From NCBI GenBank assembly GCA_025698895.1, contig JAILWO010000002.1, positions 620,001-684,000 on the forward strand: a DNA stretch of 64,000 bases. Direction: 5' to 3'. Shown here one piece after another: positions 8,571-18,808 of the stretch (its first letter is position 1; each line of letters opens with the position of its first letter). Below the pieces are notes generated by a model. That model searched no databases, had not been told where the DNA came from, and was given only the letters and a program-made list of their open reading frames with translations. The stretch is from Rhizobiaceae bacterium. Its GTDB lineage: Bacteria > Pseudomonadota > Alphaproteobacteria > Rhizobiales > Rhizobiaceae. Position numbers and translations under genes: made by a program.

Positions 8571-9517
8571 ATGTAGTGGATTTGGACAGCCGTTTTGAAA
8601 ACCTAAAAAGAGCCTTTCGTGCGTCCGAAGAGAAGTTGGAGAAACTTGCGGCGCTGAATGACGAATATGGTAGCTCGGGAAGCTGCTTGATCGTTAACGG
8701 CTCTTTAGCGCGCAAAGAACTGGTGGATGGATCGGATTTCGACTCGTTTGTGGTCCAGGCAGGTCGGGCGGAGTTAGCGAATGAGCTGTCGCGGAAGGCC
8801 TACGAAATTGCTGGCTTGAAGGAGCCAGGCTCGAGCGGCATCTTTGGCAATGATAGCACTGTGCTCGCTGAGGAAATGCTCCGCAACATTGGGGGTATGT
8901 CAGATTCAAACGAGAAGATAACGCAAAGAATGCTTCTTATTCTTGAGTCTGCTGCGTTCGGTGATATGAATATCTACAATAATCTGGTAGATTCTATGCT
9001 TGCTCGATATATATCTGATAAGATTACCGATCATCAATTGGGACTATTTTTACTAAATGACGTTATTAGATATTACAGAACGATATGCGTCGATTTCGAG
9101 TTTAAGACAGAGGAGGGCAGAAAGCCTTGGGGAATTAGAAATATTAAGTTGGTGTTTTCCAGAAAGCTAATATATTTCTCCGGACTTATCATTTGTGCTG
9201 AGATGGGTCAGCGGACAGCCGCTGAAAAAAGATCAATTTGTCGACGGCTTTTGTCATTAACACCTATCGAAAGGATGCTTGTTGTGTTGAGAGAGGATGC
9301 GTTAGAGCCTCTTGCTTACTACGATAAATTTTTAGAGAAGATGTCAGACAAAGATATTAGAGAGCAATTGAAGAGTGAAGATCGGGAGAAACTTAGGAGT
9401 AGCGAGCTCTTTAGGTCATTGAAAAATGACGGACATCATTTCACTTGGGCACTCAGAAGCGCTTTTAATCGTCACTATGACAGCACGCATCCGATTCACA
9501 AAGCCATAATGTTCTAA
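8567..9517 (+). CDS. Putative nucleotidyltransferase (GS...DxD fold), partner of HD protein
   Basis: 316 residues. The N-terminal domain shows the Pol-beta nucleotidyltransferase signature: VNGSLARKEL followed by SDFDSFVV (GS-x10-DxD, residues about 44-60). The C-terminal half is helical, with a conserved-looking block YYRTICVDFEF...GIRNIKLVFSRKL, reminiscent of DUF294-like uncharacterised nucleotidyltransferases. It has the same AT-rich composition and the same transcript as the upstream HD phosphohydrolase (4-base overlap). It could add a nucleotide to a protein, RNA or small molecule, or make a signalling nucleotide; the sequence alone does not decide. A C-terminal RSAFNRH resembles a HEPN RxxxxxH motif but this is weak. 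Confidence 0.7.
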   Translation: MNVVDLDSRFENLKRAFRASEEKLEKLAALNDEYGSSGSCLIVNGSLARKELVDGSDFDSFVVQAGRAELANELSRKAYEIAGLKEPGSSGIFGNDSTVLAEEMLRNIGGMSDSNEKITQRMLLILESAAFGDMNIYNNLVDSMLARYISDKITDHQLGLFLLNDVIRYYRTICVDFEFKTEEGRKPWGIRNIKLVFSRKLIYFSGLIICAEMGQRTAAEKRSICRRLLSLTPIERMLVVLREDALEPLAYYDKFLEKMSDKDIREQLKSEDREKLRSSELFRSLKNDGHHFTWALRSAFNRHYDSTHPIHKAIMF

Positions 9518-9641
9518 CTTCGAGGACGGCGCGAGGGTGAACTGTGCGGTTGGAACAAAGGCTCTAAATCCCCCTCATAATATGACAGGATCAGGATGGG
9601 GCTCAGGGTATGCGCCGACGCACGCCGGTTTCTCCTCTCCT

Positions 9642-9707
9642 GCGATTTTTAGCCCTTAACTCGCCAACACCGGCTGTTGACCGGGCTCACTAGGGTGCTG
9701 AAATCGC
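9642..9707. repeat. Imperfect palindrome right of the AT-rich island
   Basis: The arms begin GCGATTTTTAG (9642) and end CTGAAATCGC (9707), with further partial pairing inward (CCAACA with TGTTGA). It contains GCTCACTAG (9685-9693), the exact reverse complement of CTAGTGAGC at 7549-7557 on the other side of the island. The region 9518-9641 holds nothing recognisable. Confidence 0.5.
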
Positions 9708-9709
9708 TA

Positions 9710-9817
9710 TCTCCCCCACAAGGGGGGAGATTGGCAGCTTCGGCGTCGTGCAAGCCTTCGACGTTCGCGCAGCCCCTCACCTGCCTGCCGGCATCCTCTC
9801 CCCGCAAGCGGGAGAGG
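9710..9817. repeat. Pair of RIME-like palindromes
   Basis: Two short GC-rich hairpins, 9710-9730 (TCTCCCCC...GGGGGAGA) and 9795-9817 (CCTCTCCC...GGGAGAGG), belong to the same family as 7431-7451. The remaining sequence to carB (9818-9947) is GC-rich, has no plausible gene, and ends with another CACAAGGGGAGAAGG fragment. Confidence 0.5.
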
Positions 9818-9947
9818 AATGCCAATCGCGGACGCCGCGCTCCGTCCTGCACCCCTCATCTGACCTGGGGTTGCGCCCCGTGCCACCCAGGGTGGAGCCG
9901 CGCGTCTCCGCCCGTCCTTCGGACCCCACAAGGGGAGAAGGACAAGC

Positions 9948-13433
<3,486 letters not shown>

Positions 13434-13599
13434 GGCGGGTCCGCGATGTTCGGCTTCGCGCGATCTGCCGGAACCGGGTTTTGCCCGGCCGGCGCGCGAG
13501 GGAGGAATCTGTCAGGCTAGGCGGGCTCTATAGGGGACAAGGGCAGGGGAGGGAACCCCGGAAATGCCGCACGGGCGACGCCTTCCCACGGCTTTCCCT

Positions 13600-14175
13600 T
13601 CATCCGCCCAGACGATCCAGAAGCTCCAGCAGTCCGGCCGTCAGTCGCTCGGTGTCCGCCTCGTCGCCGGCGCGCAGCGCGATCTGGTTCATGGCGCCGT
13701 TGAGAAGCACCGACAGCGCCTCCGCCCCCGCGTCGAACCGGATCGCGCCGGCCTCGACGGCGCCGTCGACGCCGGTCTTCAGCAGGTCGAAGGACAGGTC
13801 CCGGTCGAGTTCCTCCCAACGCTCGCGCCCCAGCACGCCGGGGGCGTCAACGACCAGGATGCGCCGGCATTCGGGCCGCGCCATGAAGTCGATCCAGGCA
13901 CGCGAGCCGGCCTTCAGCGCCTCGACGGGCGCGGCGATCCCGTCGGTGGCGGCTTCCACCTCCCGCGCGGCTTCGCCCGCCAGGTCGCGGCAAACCGCTT
14001 CGAACAGGTCGGCCTTGTCGCGATAGTGATGGTAGAGCGCGCCGCGCGTCGCGCCGGCTTCGGCCAGGATGGCCTCCGTGCCGGTCGCGCCATAGCCGTC
14101 GGAGGCGAACAGCTTCCGTGCCGCCGCGACCAAGCGGGCCTTCGTCTGCGCCGCGCGATCCACGTTCTTCGCCAT
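13600..14175 (-). CDS. TetR-family repressor
   Basis: 191-residue regulator. The N-terminal TetR helix-turn-helix (KARLVAAARKLFASDGYGAT...ILAEAGATRGALYHHYRDKADLF) is typical, and the ligand domain belongs to the AcrR-like group. It is divergent from the VOC gene at 14279; the 103-base gap holds a set of inverted and direct repeats, so it most likely represses itself and the VOC gene. Ligand unknown. Confidence 0.88.
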   Translation of the reverse strand: MAKNVDRAAQTKARLVAAARKLFASDGYGATGTEAILAEAGATRGALYHHYRDKADLFEAVCRDLAGEAAREVEAATDGIAAPVEALKAGSRAWIDFMARPECRRILVVDAPGVLGRERWEELDRDLSFDLLKTGVDGAVEAGAIRFDAGAEALSVLLNGAMNQIALRAGDEADTERLTAGLLELLDRLGG

Positions 14176-14201
14176 ACGGACATTACCTCCAACATAATTT
14201 G

Positions 14202-14258
14202 ACAGACAGTCTGTTTGTTTATATGTGCAGATGACAGACAGATAGTCTGTTTGTTTAT
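14202..14258. promoter_or_regulatory. Candidate TetR double operator
   Basis: Two palindromes, ACAGAC-A-GTCTGT (14202-14214) and ACAGAC-N5-GTCTGT (14234-14250), sit in the divergent promoter gap. The 15-base direct repeat AGTCTGTTTGTTTAT occurs at 14208-14222 and 14244-14258, 36 bases apart. Spacing in register with the helix and position between the two genes fit a cooperative TetR-type operator. Confidence 0.65.
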
Positions 14259-14278
14259 CTCATGCAAGGACGACGCAG

Positions 14279-14689
14279 ATGCGCTTTTCAGATCGCTACC
14301 CCATCATCGTGACGCCGAAGAAGGACGAGTGCCGGGATTTCTGGGTCGCGCAGCTCGGCTTCTCGGTCGGCTTCGACAGCACATGGTTCTGCTGGTTGAC
14401 GGCTGAGGACGGATCCGCCTCGATCGCCTTCATGACGCCGGATCATCCGTCCGCGCCGCCCGGACCCGAGGCCTTCGGCGGCAAGGGCATGTGCTTCGAA
14501 CTTCAGGTCGAGGACGCGACAGCCGCGCATGACGAACTGAAGGGCAGGGGGCTGGAGCCCGGCTATCCGCTCACCGACGAGCCCTTCGGCCAGCGCCGCT
14601 TCGGCTTTGCCGATCCGTCTGGCCTGTGGGTGGATGTCGTCGAGCAGGTGGAGCCGCAGGCCGGCTTCTGGGACAAATATATGGTGTGA
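14279..14689 (+). CDS. VOC-superfamily (glyoxalase-like) protein
   Basis: 136-residue single-domain member of the vicinal oxygen chelate superfamily, which includes glyoxalases, dioxygenases and drug-binding resistance proteins. MRFSDRYPIIVTPKKDECRDFW begins a typical beta-alpha-beta module, and the C-terminal strand FGFADPSGLWVDVVEQVE carries the usual terminal acidic ligand. The hydrophobic middle (TWFCWLTAEDGSASIAFM) fits a bleomycin-resistance-like fold. Divergent from, and probably controlled by, the TetR regulator. Confidence 0.8.
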   Translation: MRFSDRYPIIVTPKKDECRDFWVAQLGFSVGFDSTWFCWLTAEDGSASIAFMTPDHPSAPPGPEAFGGKGMCFELQVEDATAAHDELKGRGLEPGYPLTDEPFGQRRFGFADPSGLWVDVVEQVEPQAGFWDKYMV

Positions 14690-14695
14690 TCGGCT

Positions 14696-15646
14696 TCAGG
14701 GCCGGAAGACCGTCACGGCGCCCGGCCGTATCTCGAAGCGGGCGGGCGTCGTGGTCGTCAGTTCCCCATCGGTGTTGACCGGAAGCGGCTTGCTGGTGCG
14801 GATGGTCACTTCGGTCGTCCGGAAGGCGCGGACATCGTGCCAGCGCGCCTGGGTGCCGGTGCGAAGGCTCGGCAGCAACTGGAGCAGCCGCCACCAGTGG
14901 TCGATCTCGAGCGAATACACGTCGAGCGTGCCATCATCGACCGCGGCCGTTTCCTCGACGGTCATGCCCCCACCGTAGTGGCGCCCGTTTCCGACCGAGA
15001 TCTGCAGCGTGTGGATTTCCTCGCTCGTGCCATCGTGATCGAGCCAGGCCGTGATGAGCCTCGAACGCGCCAGGAGCCGCGCCGCGACGACAGCATATCC
15101 GAATACGCCCCAGCGCTTCTTCGCCGCGGCCGACAGCTCGCCCGCGAGTTCCGCCGAAAAGCCGATGGAGGCGACATTGAAGAAGGGATGGCCGTTGACG
15201 AGGCCGAGATCGACCGGACCTGTCCTGCCGGCGGCGATGATGGCGGCCGCCTTTTGCAGGTCGACCGGAATGCCCAGGGTACGAGCGAAGTCGTTGGCCG
15301 TGCCGAGGGGCAGCACGCCCAATGGCAGTCCGGTTTCGGCCAGGGCAGGCGCGGCGGCGTTGAGCGTGCCGTCGCCGCCACCGACGACCACCATGTCGAT
15401 GGAATCCGCTTCGGCGCGGATCAGCCCGGCTATGCCCTCATCGGGTCCGGGACGGCTTTCGTGAACGTCGATGCCGGCTGCCTCGATAACCGCACGCGCG
15501 GCCGCGATCGAACCGGTGCCGCGGCGCGCCTTCGGGTTCACCACCAGCAGCGCCCGTTTGGTCAATGTTTTCTGCACCTGGAATCCGTCCGCTAGTTTGG
15601 GTGGCTCGTATCCGTCCCAAACGCGGCGAGGGCGTGACGGCTCCAT
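14696..15646 (-). CDS. Diacylglycerol/lipid kinase (DAGK catalytic domain, YegS-like)
   Basis: Cytosolic or membrane-associated kinase that phosphorylates diacylglycerol or a related lipid. The nucleotide loop VVVGGGDGTLNAAAPAL and the following LGVLPLGTANDFARTLGI are the family hallmarks; the C-terminal beta domain ends PVNTDGELTTTTPARFEIRP. 316 codons from ATG 15646, but that ATG has no good ribosome site, and the family normally starts at TKRALLVVNPKARRG, so GTG at 15577 or TTG at 15568 are possible starts. Its stop faces the VOC gene (convergent, 6 bases apart). Confidence 0.85.
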   Translation of the reverse strand: MEPSRPRRVWDGYEPPKLADGFQVQKTLTKRALLVVNPKARRGTGSIAAARAVIEAAGIDVHESRPGPDEGIAGLIRAEADSIDMVVVGGGDGTLNAAAPALAETGLPLGVLPLGTANDFARTLGIPVDLQKAAAIIAAGRTGPVDLGLVNGHPFFNVASIGFSAELAGELSAAAKKRWGVFGYAVVAARLLARSRLITAWLDHDGTSEEIHTLQISVGNGRHYGGGMTVEETAAVDDGTLDVYSLEIDHWWRLLQLLPSLRTGTQARWHDVRAFRTTEVTIRTSKPLPVNTDGELTTTTPARFEIRPGAVTVFRP

Positions 15647-15662
15647 TACGGTTCGGACAGGC

Positions 15663-16181
15663 TCACATCCAGGAAGCCGCGTTTTTCGGCAGTCGACCTT
15701 CCGGATCGATTGCCACCAGCTTCGGACCGGTTGCCCTGTTCCAGCGCCACAAGGCCACGCAGCGTCCTCCGCGGGACATGAAGGAGGGGTAGATCAGGCC
15801 GTCGAAACCGGATCGTGAGAGGCGCCGCTGGTGTCGGTGCGTGTCGGGCACTCGCCCCTCGTCCATTTCGGCTCGCCATTCGACGGTATGGATCGCCCGG
15901 TCGATCTCGAGCCGGTGCAGTTCGGCCTCGTCCGTCAGATCGGCCAGCCGCGCGCCCGTCAGTTCCAGCTTGACGATGAGGGCGGGGTGCTGGCCGATAT
16001 TCTGGTTGTACTCCGCCCAGGCGGTCGACATCTCCATGGCCAGGTAGAGGCAGGGCGTGCCGATCGCGTTCCACCGGCCGCCGAAGCGTGCCGCGCCCTC
16101 GCCGGACAGCGGCGCGTGGGCCCATCGCGGCACATAGGCCCGCCACAGATGGAGCGTTTCGCCGCTCGGGTCGTCAGGCAT
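15663..16181 (-). CDS. RES-domain toxin
   Basis: 172-residue RES-family protein; characterised members (such as MbcT) are NAD+-degrading toxins. Conserved blocks HLWRAYVPRWAHAPLSGEGA, RFGGRWNAIGTPCLYLA and a C-terminal RSGFDGLIYPS are seen, including the Arg (ARFGGRWN) and Tyr that shape the active site. ATG 16181 lies inside the end of the Xre antitoxin gene, an 8-base overlap (ATGCCTGA), so the two are coupled. Confidence 0.88.
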   Translation of the reverse strand: MPDDPSGETLHLWRAYVPRWAHAPLSGEGAARFGGRWNAIGTPCLYLAMEMSTAWAEYNQNIGQHPALIVKLELTGARLADLTDEAELHRLEIDRAIHTVEWRAEMDEGRVPDTHRHQRRLSRSGFDGLIYPSFMSRGGRCVALWRWNRATGPKLVAIDPEGRLPKNAASWM

Positions 16182-16545
16182 AAACGCCGGCGCGCACCGA
16201 TTCCAGATAGGCGAGCACCTTGTCGGCCTTGTCTTCGCCGACCAGGTCAAACGCCGTCTTGCCGGCCCAGCCGGGAATCGGCTGATGCTTGAACCAGACG
16301 GCCGCGCGATCGTCGCCCCCGGCCATCTCGGCCGCCATGGCGAGAATGCGCACGACCGGGCTCATCGCCTGGTCGAGCTTTCTGGCAGCCGATTTGGCGC
16401 CCAGCGTGTTGCGCGACACGCCGATCAGGCGCGCCAGTTCGGCCTGCGTGACGCCGAGGCGCTCCGAAAGGCGCCGCACCGAAAGGAAAGGCGCATTGCC
16501 GTCGACATAGCGGGCGGCACCGACCTCAAGCAGGGGACCGCTCAT
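16174..16545 (-). CDS. Xre/MbcA/ParS-type antitoxin
   Basis: 123-residue antitoxin partner of the RES toxin. It has an N-terminal helix-turn-helix (LSERLGVTQAELARLIGVSRNTL) and the C-terminal DUF2384 region (GGDDRAAVWFKHQPIPGWAGKTAFDLV), which blocks the toxin active site in known pairs. Antitoxin first, toxin second, on the minus strand, as usual for this TA class. A perfect inverted repeat (16547-16566) overlaps its ribosome site, consistent with autorepression. Confidence 0.88.
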   Translation of the reverse strand: MSGPLLEVGAARYVDGNAPFLSVRRLSERLGVTQAELARLIGVSRNTLGAKSAARKLDQAMSPVVRILAMAAEMAGGDDRAAVWFKHQPIPGWAGKTAFDLVGEDKADKVLAYLESVRAGVYA

Positions 16546-16546
16546 C

Positions 16547-16566
16547 GTTTGAACCTCGTTTCAAAC
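16547..16566 (-). promoter_or_regulatory. Inverted-repeat operator of RES-Xre locus
   Basis: GTTTGAA (16547-16553) and TTCAAAC (16560-16566) form a perfect 7-base inverted repeat with a 6-base spacer directly before the antitoxin ATG, covering GAGG. A TTGACA box lies a little further upstream on the minus strand. Confidence 0.6.
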
Positions 16567-16607
16567 ACATGGTGTCAATATGTGCCCAAACCAAGCTCAA
16601 TTCAAGC

Positions 16608-18065
16608 TCACACACCGATCGGCATGTGCTCCGGCGAGCGCGTGACGGCGCGTGGCGCGGTGATCTCCTTCCAAGTCGACAGAGCCTTGTTGACCGCGGG
16701 AAAGGGCTTGCGGGCCACGAAACGGCCCCGACCGGGTCGTGGCTGCGAATTCTGACCGTGCGACCACACCACCTCGCCGCGCGAAAGCGTGTAGCGCGGC
16801 AGGCCCGAGACCTTGATGCCCTCGAAGACGTTGTAGTCGATGATCGACTTCTGGGTCGCGGCCGTGATCGTCTTCGACAGTTTCGGGTCCCACACGACCA
16901 GATCGGCGTCGGAGCCGGGCAGGATCGCGCCCTTCTGCGGATAGATGTTGAGGATGCGGGCGATGTTGGTCGACGTGACCGCAACGAATTCGTTGGGCGT
17001 CAGCCGGCCGGTTTCGACACCCTTCGTCCAGAGCACCGGCATCCGGTCCTCGAGGCCGCCCGTGCCGTTGGGTATCTTGGTGAAGTCCCTGGCGCCCATC
17101 AGCTTCTGCTCGCTCGAAAAGGCGGCGTGATCGGTCGCGACGACCTGCAGCGAGCCGGCGGCCAATCCCGCCCACAGCGAATCCTGATGCGCCTTGTCCC
17201 GGAAAGGCGGGCTCATGACGCGCCGTGCCGCATGCATCCAGTCCTCGTGCTGATATTCGCTTTCGTCGAGCGTCAGATGCTGGATGAGCGGCTCGCCGAA
17301 GGCGCGGATGCCCTTCTGGCGCGCCCGCCGGATCGCCTCGTGGCTCTGTTCGCAGGAGACGTGGACGATATAAACCGGCACGCCCGCCGCGTCCGCGATC
17401 ATGATGGCGCGGTTGGTCGCCTCGCCCTCGACCTCTGGCGGGCGCGAATAGGCGTGCGCCTCCGGACCGGGAATGCCGGCATCGAGATATTTCTGCTGGA
17501 GCGCGGCGACCACGTCGCCGTTTTCTGCGTGGACCAGCGGCATGGCGCCGAGCGCGGCGCAGCGCTGGAACGAGGCGAACATCTCGTCGTCATTCACCAT
17601 CAGCGCGCCCTTATAGGCCATGAAATGCTTGAAGGTGTTGACGCCGCGTTGCGTGACCTTCTCCATCTCGTCGAAGACCTCCTTCGACCAACTCGTCACG
17701 CACATGTGGAAGGAATAGTCGCCCGAAGCCTGACGGCTGGCGCGCTCTTCCCACTCATCCATCGCCGCCAGCATGCCGTCGGGGCCGGGGATGACGAAGT
17801 CGACATTCATCGTCGTTCCGCCCGACAGGGCGGCGAATGTCCCGCTTTCCCAGGTTTCGGCGGCCGTCGTGCCCATGAAGGGCATTTCCAGATGGGTGTG
17901 CGGGTCGATGCCGCCCGGCATGATCATCGCGCCCTCGGCGTCCAGCACGGTGTCGCCCTTGAGCTCCTTGCCGATCGCGGCGATCGTCTCGCCCTCGATC
18001 AGGATGTCGGCTTCGTAGGAACGGTCGGCGGCGACGATCGTGCCGCCCTTGATCACTGTGGACAT
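16608..18065 (-). CDS. hydA: Dihydropyrimidinase / hydantoinase
   Basis: 485-residue zinc amidohydrolase of the reductive pyrimidine-degradation pathway; it hydrolyses dihydrouracil and dihydrothymine (and hydantoins) to N-carbamoyl-beta-amino acids. Metal ligands are visible: DPHTHLEMPF, the carboxylated Lys in HFMAYKGALMV, PLVHAENGD, IVHVSCEQS and VATDHAAFS. The C-terminus (ARKPFPAVNKALSTWKE...HMPIGV) is the usual lid for tetramer contacts. No other pyd genes are next to it in this window. Confidence 0.93.
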   Translation of the reverse strand: MSTVIKGGTIVAADRSYEADILIEGETIAAIGKELKGDTVLDAEGAMIMPGGIDPHTHLEMPFMGTTAAETWESGTFAALSGGTTMNVDFVIPGPDGMLAAMDEWEERASRQASGDYSFHMCVTSWSKEVFDEMEKVTQRGVNTFKHFMAYKGALMVNDDEMFASFQRCAALGAMPLVHAENGDVVAALQQKYLDAGIPGPEAHAYSRPPEVEGEATNRAIMIADAAGVPVYIVHVSCEQSHEAIRRARQKGIRAFGEPLIQHLTLDESEYQHEDWMHAARRVMSPPFRDKAHQDSLWAGLAAGSLQVVATDHAAFSSEQKLMGARDFTKIPNGTGGLEDRMPVLWTKGVETGRLTPNEFVAVTSTNIARILNIYPQKGAILPGSDADLVVWDPKLSKTITAATQKSIIDYNVFEGIKVSGLPRYTLSRGEVVWSHGQNSQPRPGRGRFVARKPFPAVNKALSTWKEITAPRAVTRSPEHMPIGV

Positions 18066-18216
18066 GCGCAGTCTCCCATTTGAGGGCGAGCAAAGCGCGG
18101 GCGCTCGAAGAGGTCAAGAGAGGGCCGAACCGGCACCGCATGGCGCCAGAGAGAGGGTGCTTGCCGGCCGGCTTTCCTTCGGCTCCTGTCAGCAGTTCAT
18201 TTTCGGCATGCTCGAC

Positions 18217-18294
18217 CTAGTGGTTCGTTTCCGACATTTGCATCCCAACCGTATCGGCCACGAGGGCAAATGTCGGAAATCCAAGAACCACTAG
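18217..18294. repeat. Interrupted 78-bp palindrome
   Basis: Outer arms CTAGTGGTTC (18217-18226) and GAACCACTAG (18285-18294) are perfect; inner arms TTCCGACATTTGC (18229-18241) and GCAAATGTCGGAA (18266-18278) are also perfect. It lies in the 374-base gap between hydA and the DGPF gene. It could be a MITE-like remnant or an attenuator. No gene is seen in it. Confidence 0.75.
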
Positions 18295-18321
18295 CAAACG
18301 TATGATACTGGCGGAATTTTC

Positions 18322-18377
18322 GAATTTGACATTCGATCTTCGAGGTCGACATCGAATAGATATCGAATGTCAAATTC
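18322..18377. repeat. 16-base inverted repeat before DGPF-ECF operon
   Basis: GAATTTGACATTCGAT (18322-18337) is perfectly repeated inverted at 18362-18377. The 24-base centre carries a third copy of a GACATCGAAT-like half-site. It ends 12 bases before the candidate ECF promoter, so it may be an operator. Confidence 0.7.
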
Positions 18378-18389
18378 ATTCCACTAGCC

Positions 18390-18416
18390 TGTCGGATCGG
18401 GCAATGCTCGTCCGTC
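18390..18416 (+). promoter_or_regulatory. Candidate ECF42-type promoter
   Basis: TGTCGG (18390-18395), 17 bases, then CGTC (18413-18416), 23 bases before the DGPF start codon. Identical blocks and spacing occur at 1962-1988 upstream of the other YCII gene, suggesting that the sigma factor encoded at 18805 drives both (inference). Confidence 0.5.
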
Positions 18417-18439
18417 TTGATAACCAGGAGATGCACGTC

Positions 18440-18808
18440 ATGCGCTACGCTTTTCTCTGCTACGACAACGAAACCGTCGTCGGCGCCTGGACCAAGGAAC
18501 AGGATGCCGCGGTGATGGAGAAGCACTTCGCCACCCAGCGGCCCCTCGAGGCGGATGGGCGGCTCAAGGCCTCGCTCAGGCTGATGCCGACGACGGCCGC
18601 CACCACGGTCCGCCCCGGCGAGGAATCGCTGGTGGTCGACGGGCCGTTCGCCGAGACGAAGGAACAGCTGCTCGGCTTCTGGCTCGCCGACTGCGAGACC
18701 TATGACGACGCGCTCGAATTCGCCCGCAAGCTCGCCAATGTCAAAAGCCACGGCGCGATCGAGATCAGACCCGTTCACTACGAACACGAGATAGGACAGA
18801 CAGGGTGA
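18440..18808 (+). CDS. YCII/DGPF-domain protein, ECF42 partner
   Basis: 122-residue protein beginning MRYAFLCYDNETVVGAW with the DGPF signature VVDGPFAETKEQLLGF near residue 72-87. ATG 18440 is chosen because AGGAG sits 10 bases upstream. It overlaps the sigma factor gene by GTGA, so the two are translated together. In ECF42 loci such proteins are the typical targets; whether they sense something or act as enzymes is not known. Confidence 0.88.
   Translation: MRYAFLCYDNETVVGAWTKEQDAAVMEKHFATQRPLEADGRLKASLRLMPTTAATTVRPGEESLVVDGPFAETKEQLLGFWLADCETYDDALEFARKLANVKSHGAIEIRPVHYEHEIGQTG

Noticed and set aside
8567-9517. HEPN motif (RSAFNRH) at the C-terminus of the nucleotidyltransferase
   Set aside because: The polar residue after Arg and the surrounding helix do not match known HEPN families; kept only as a remark.
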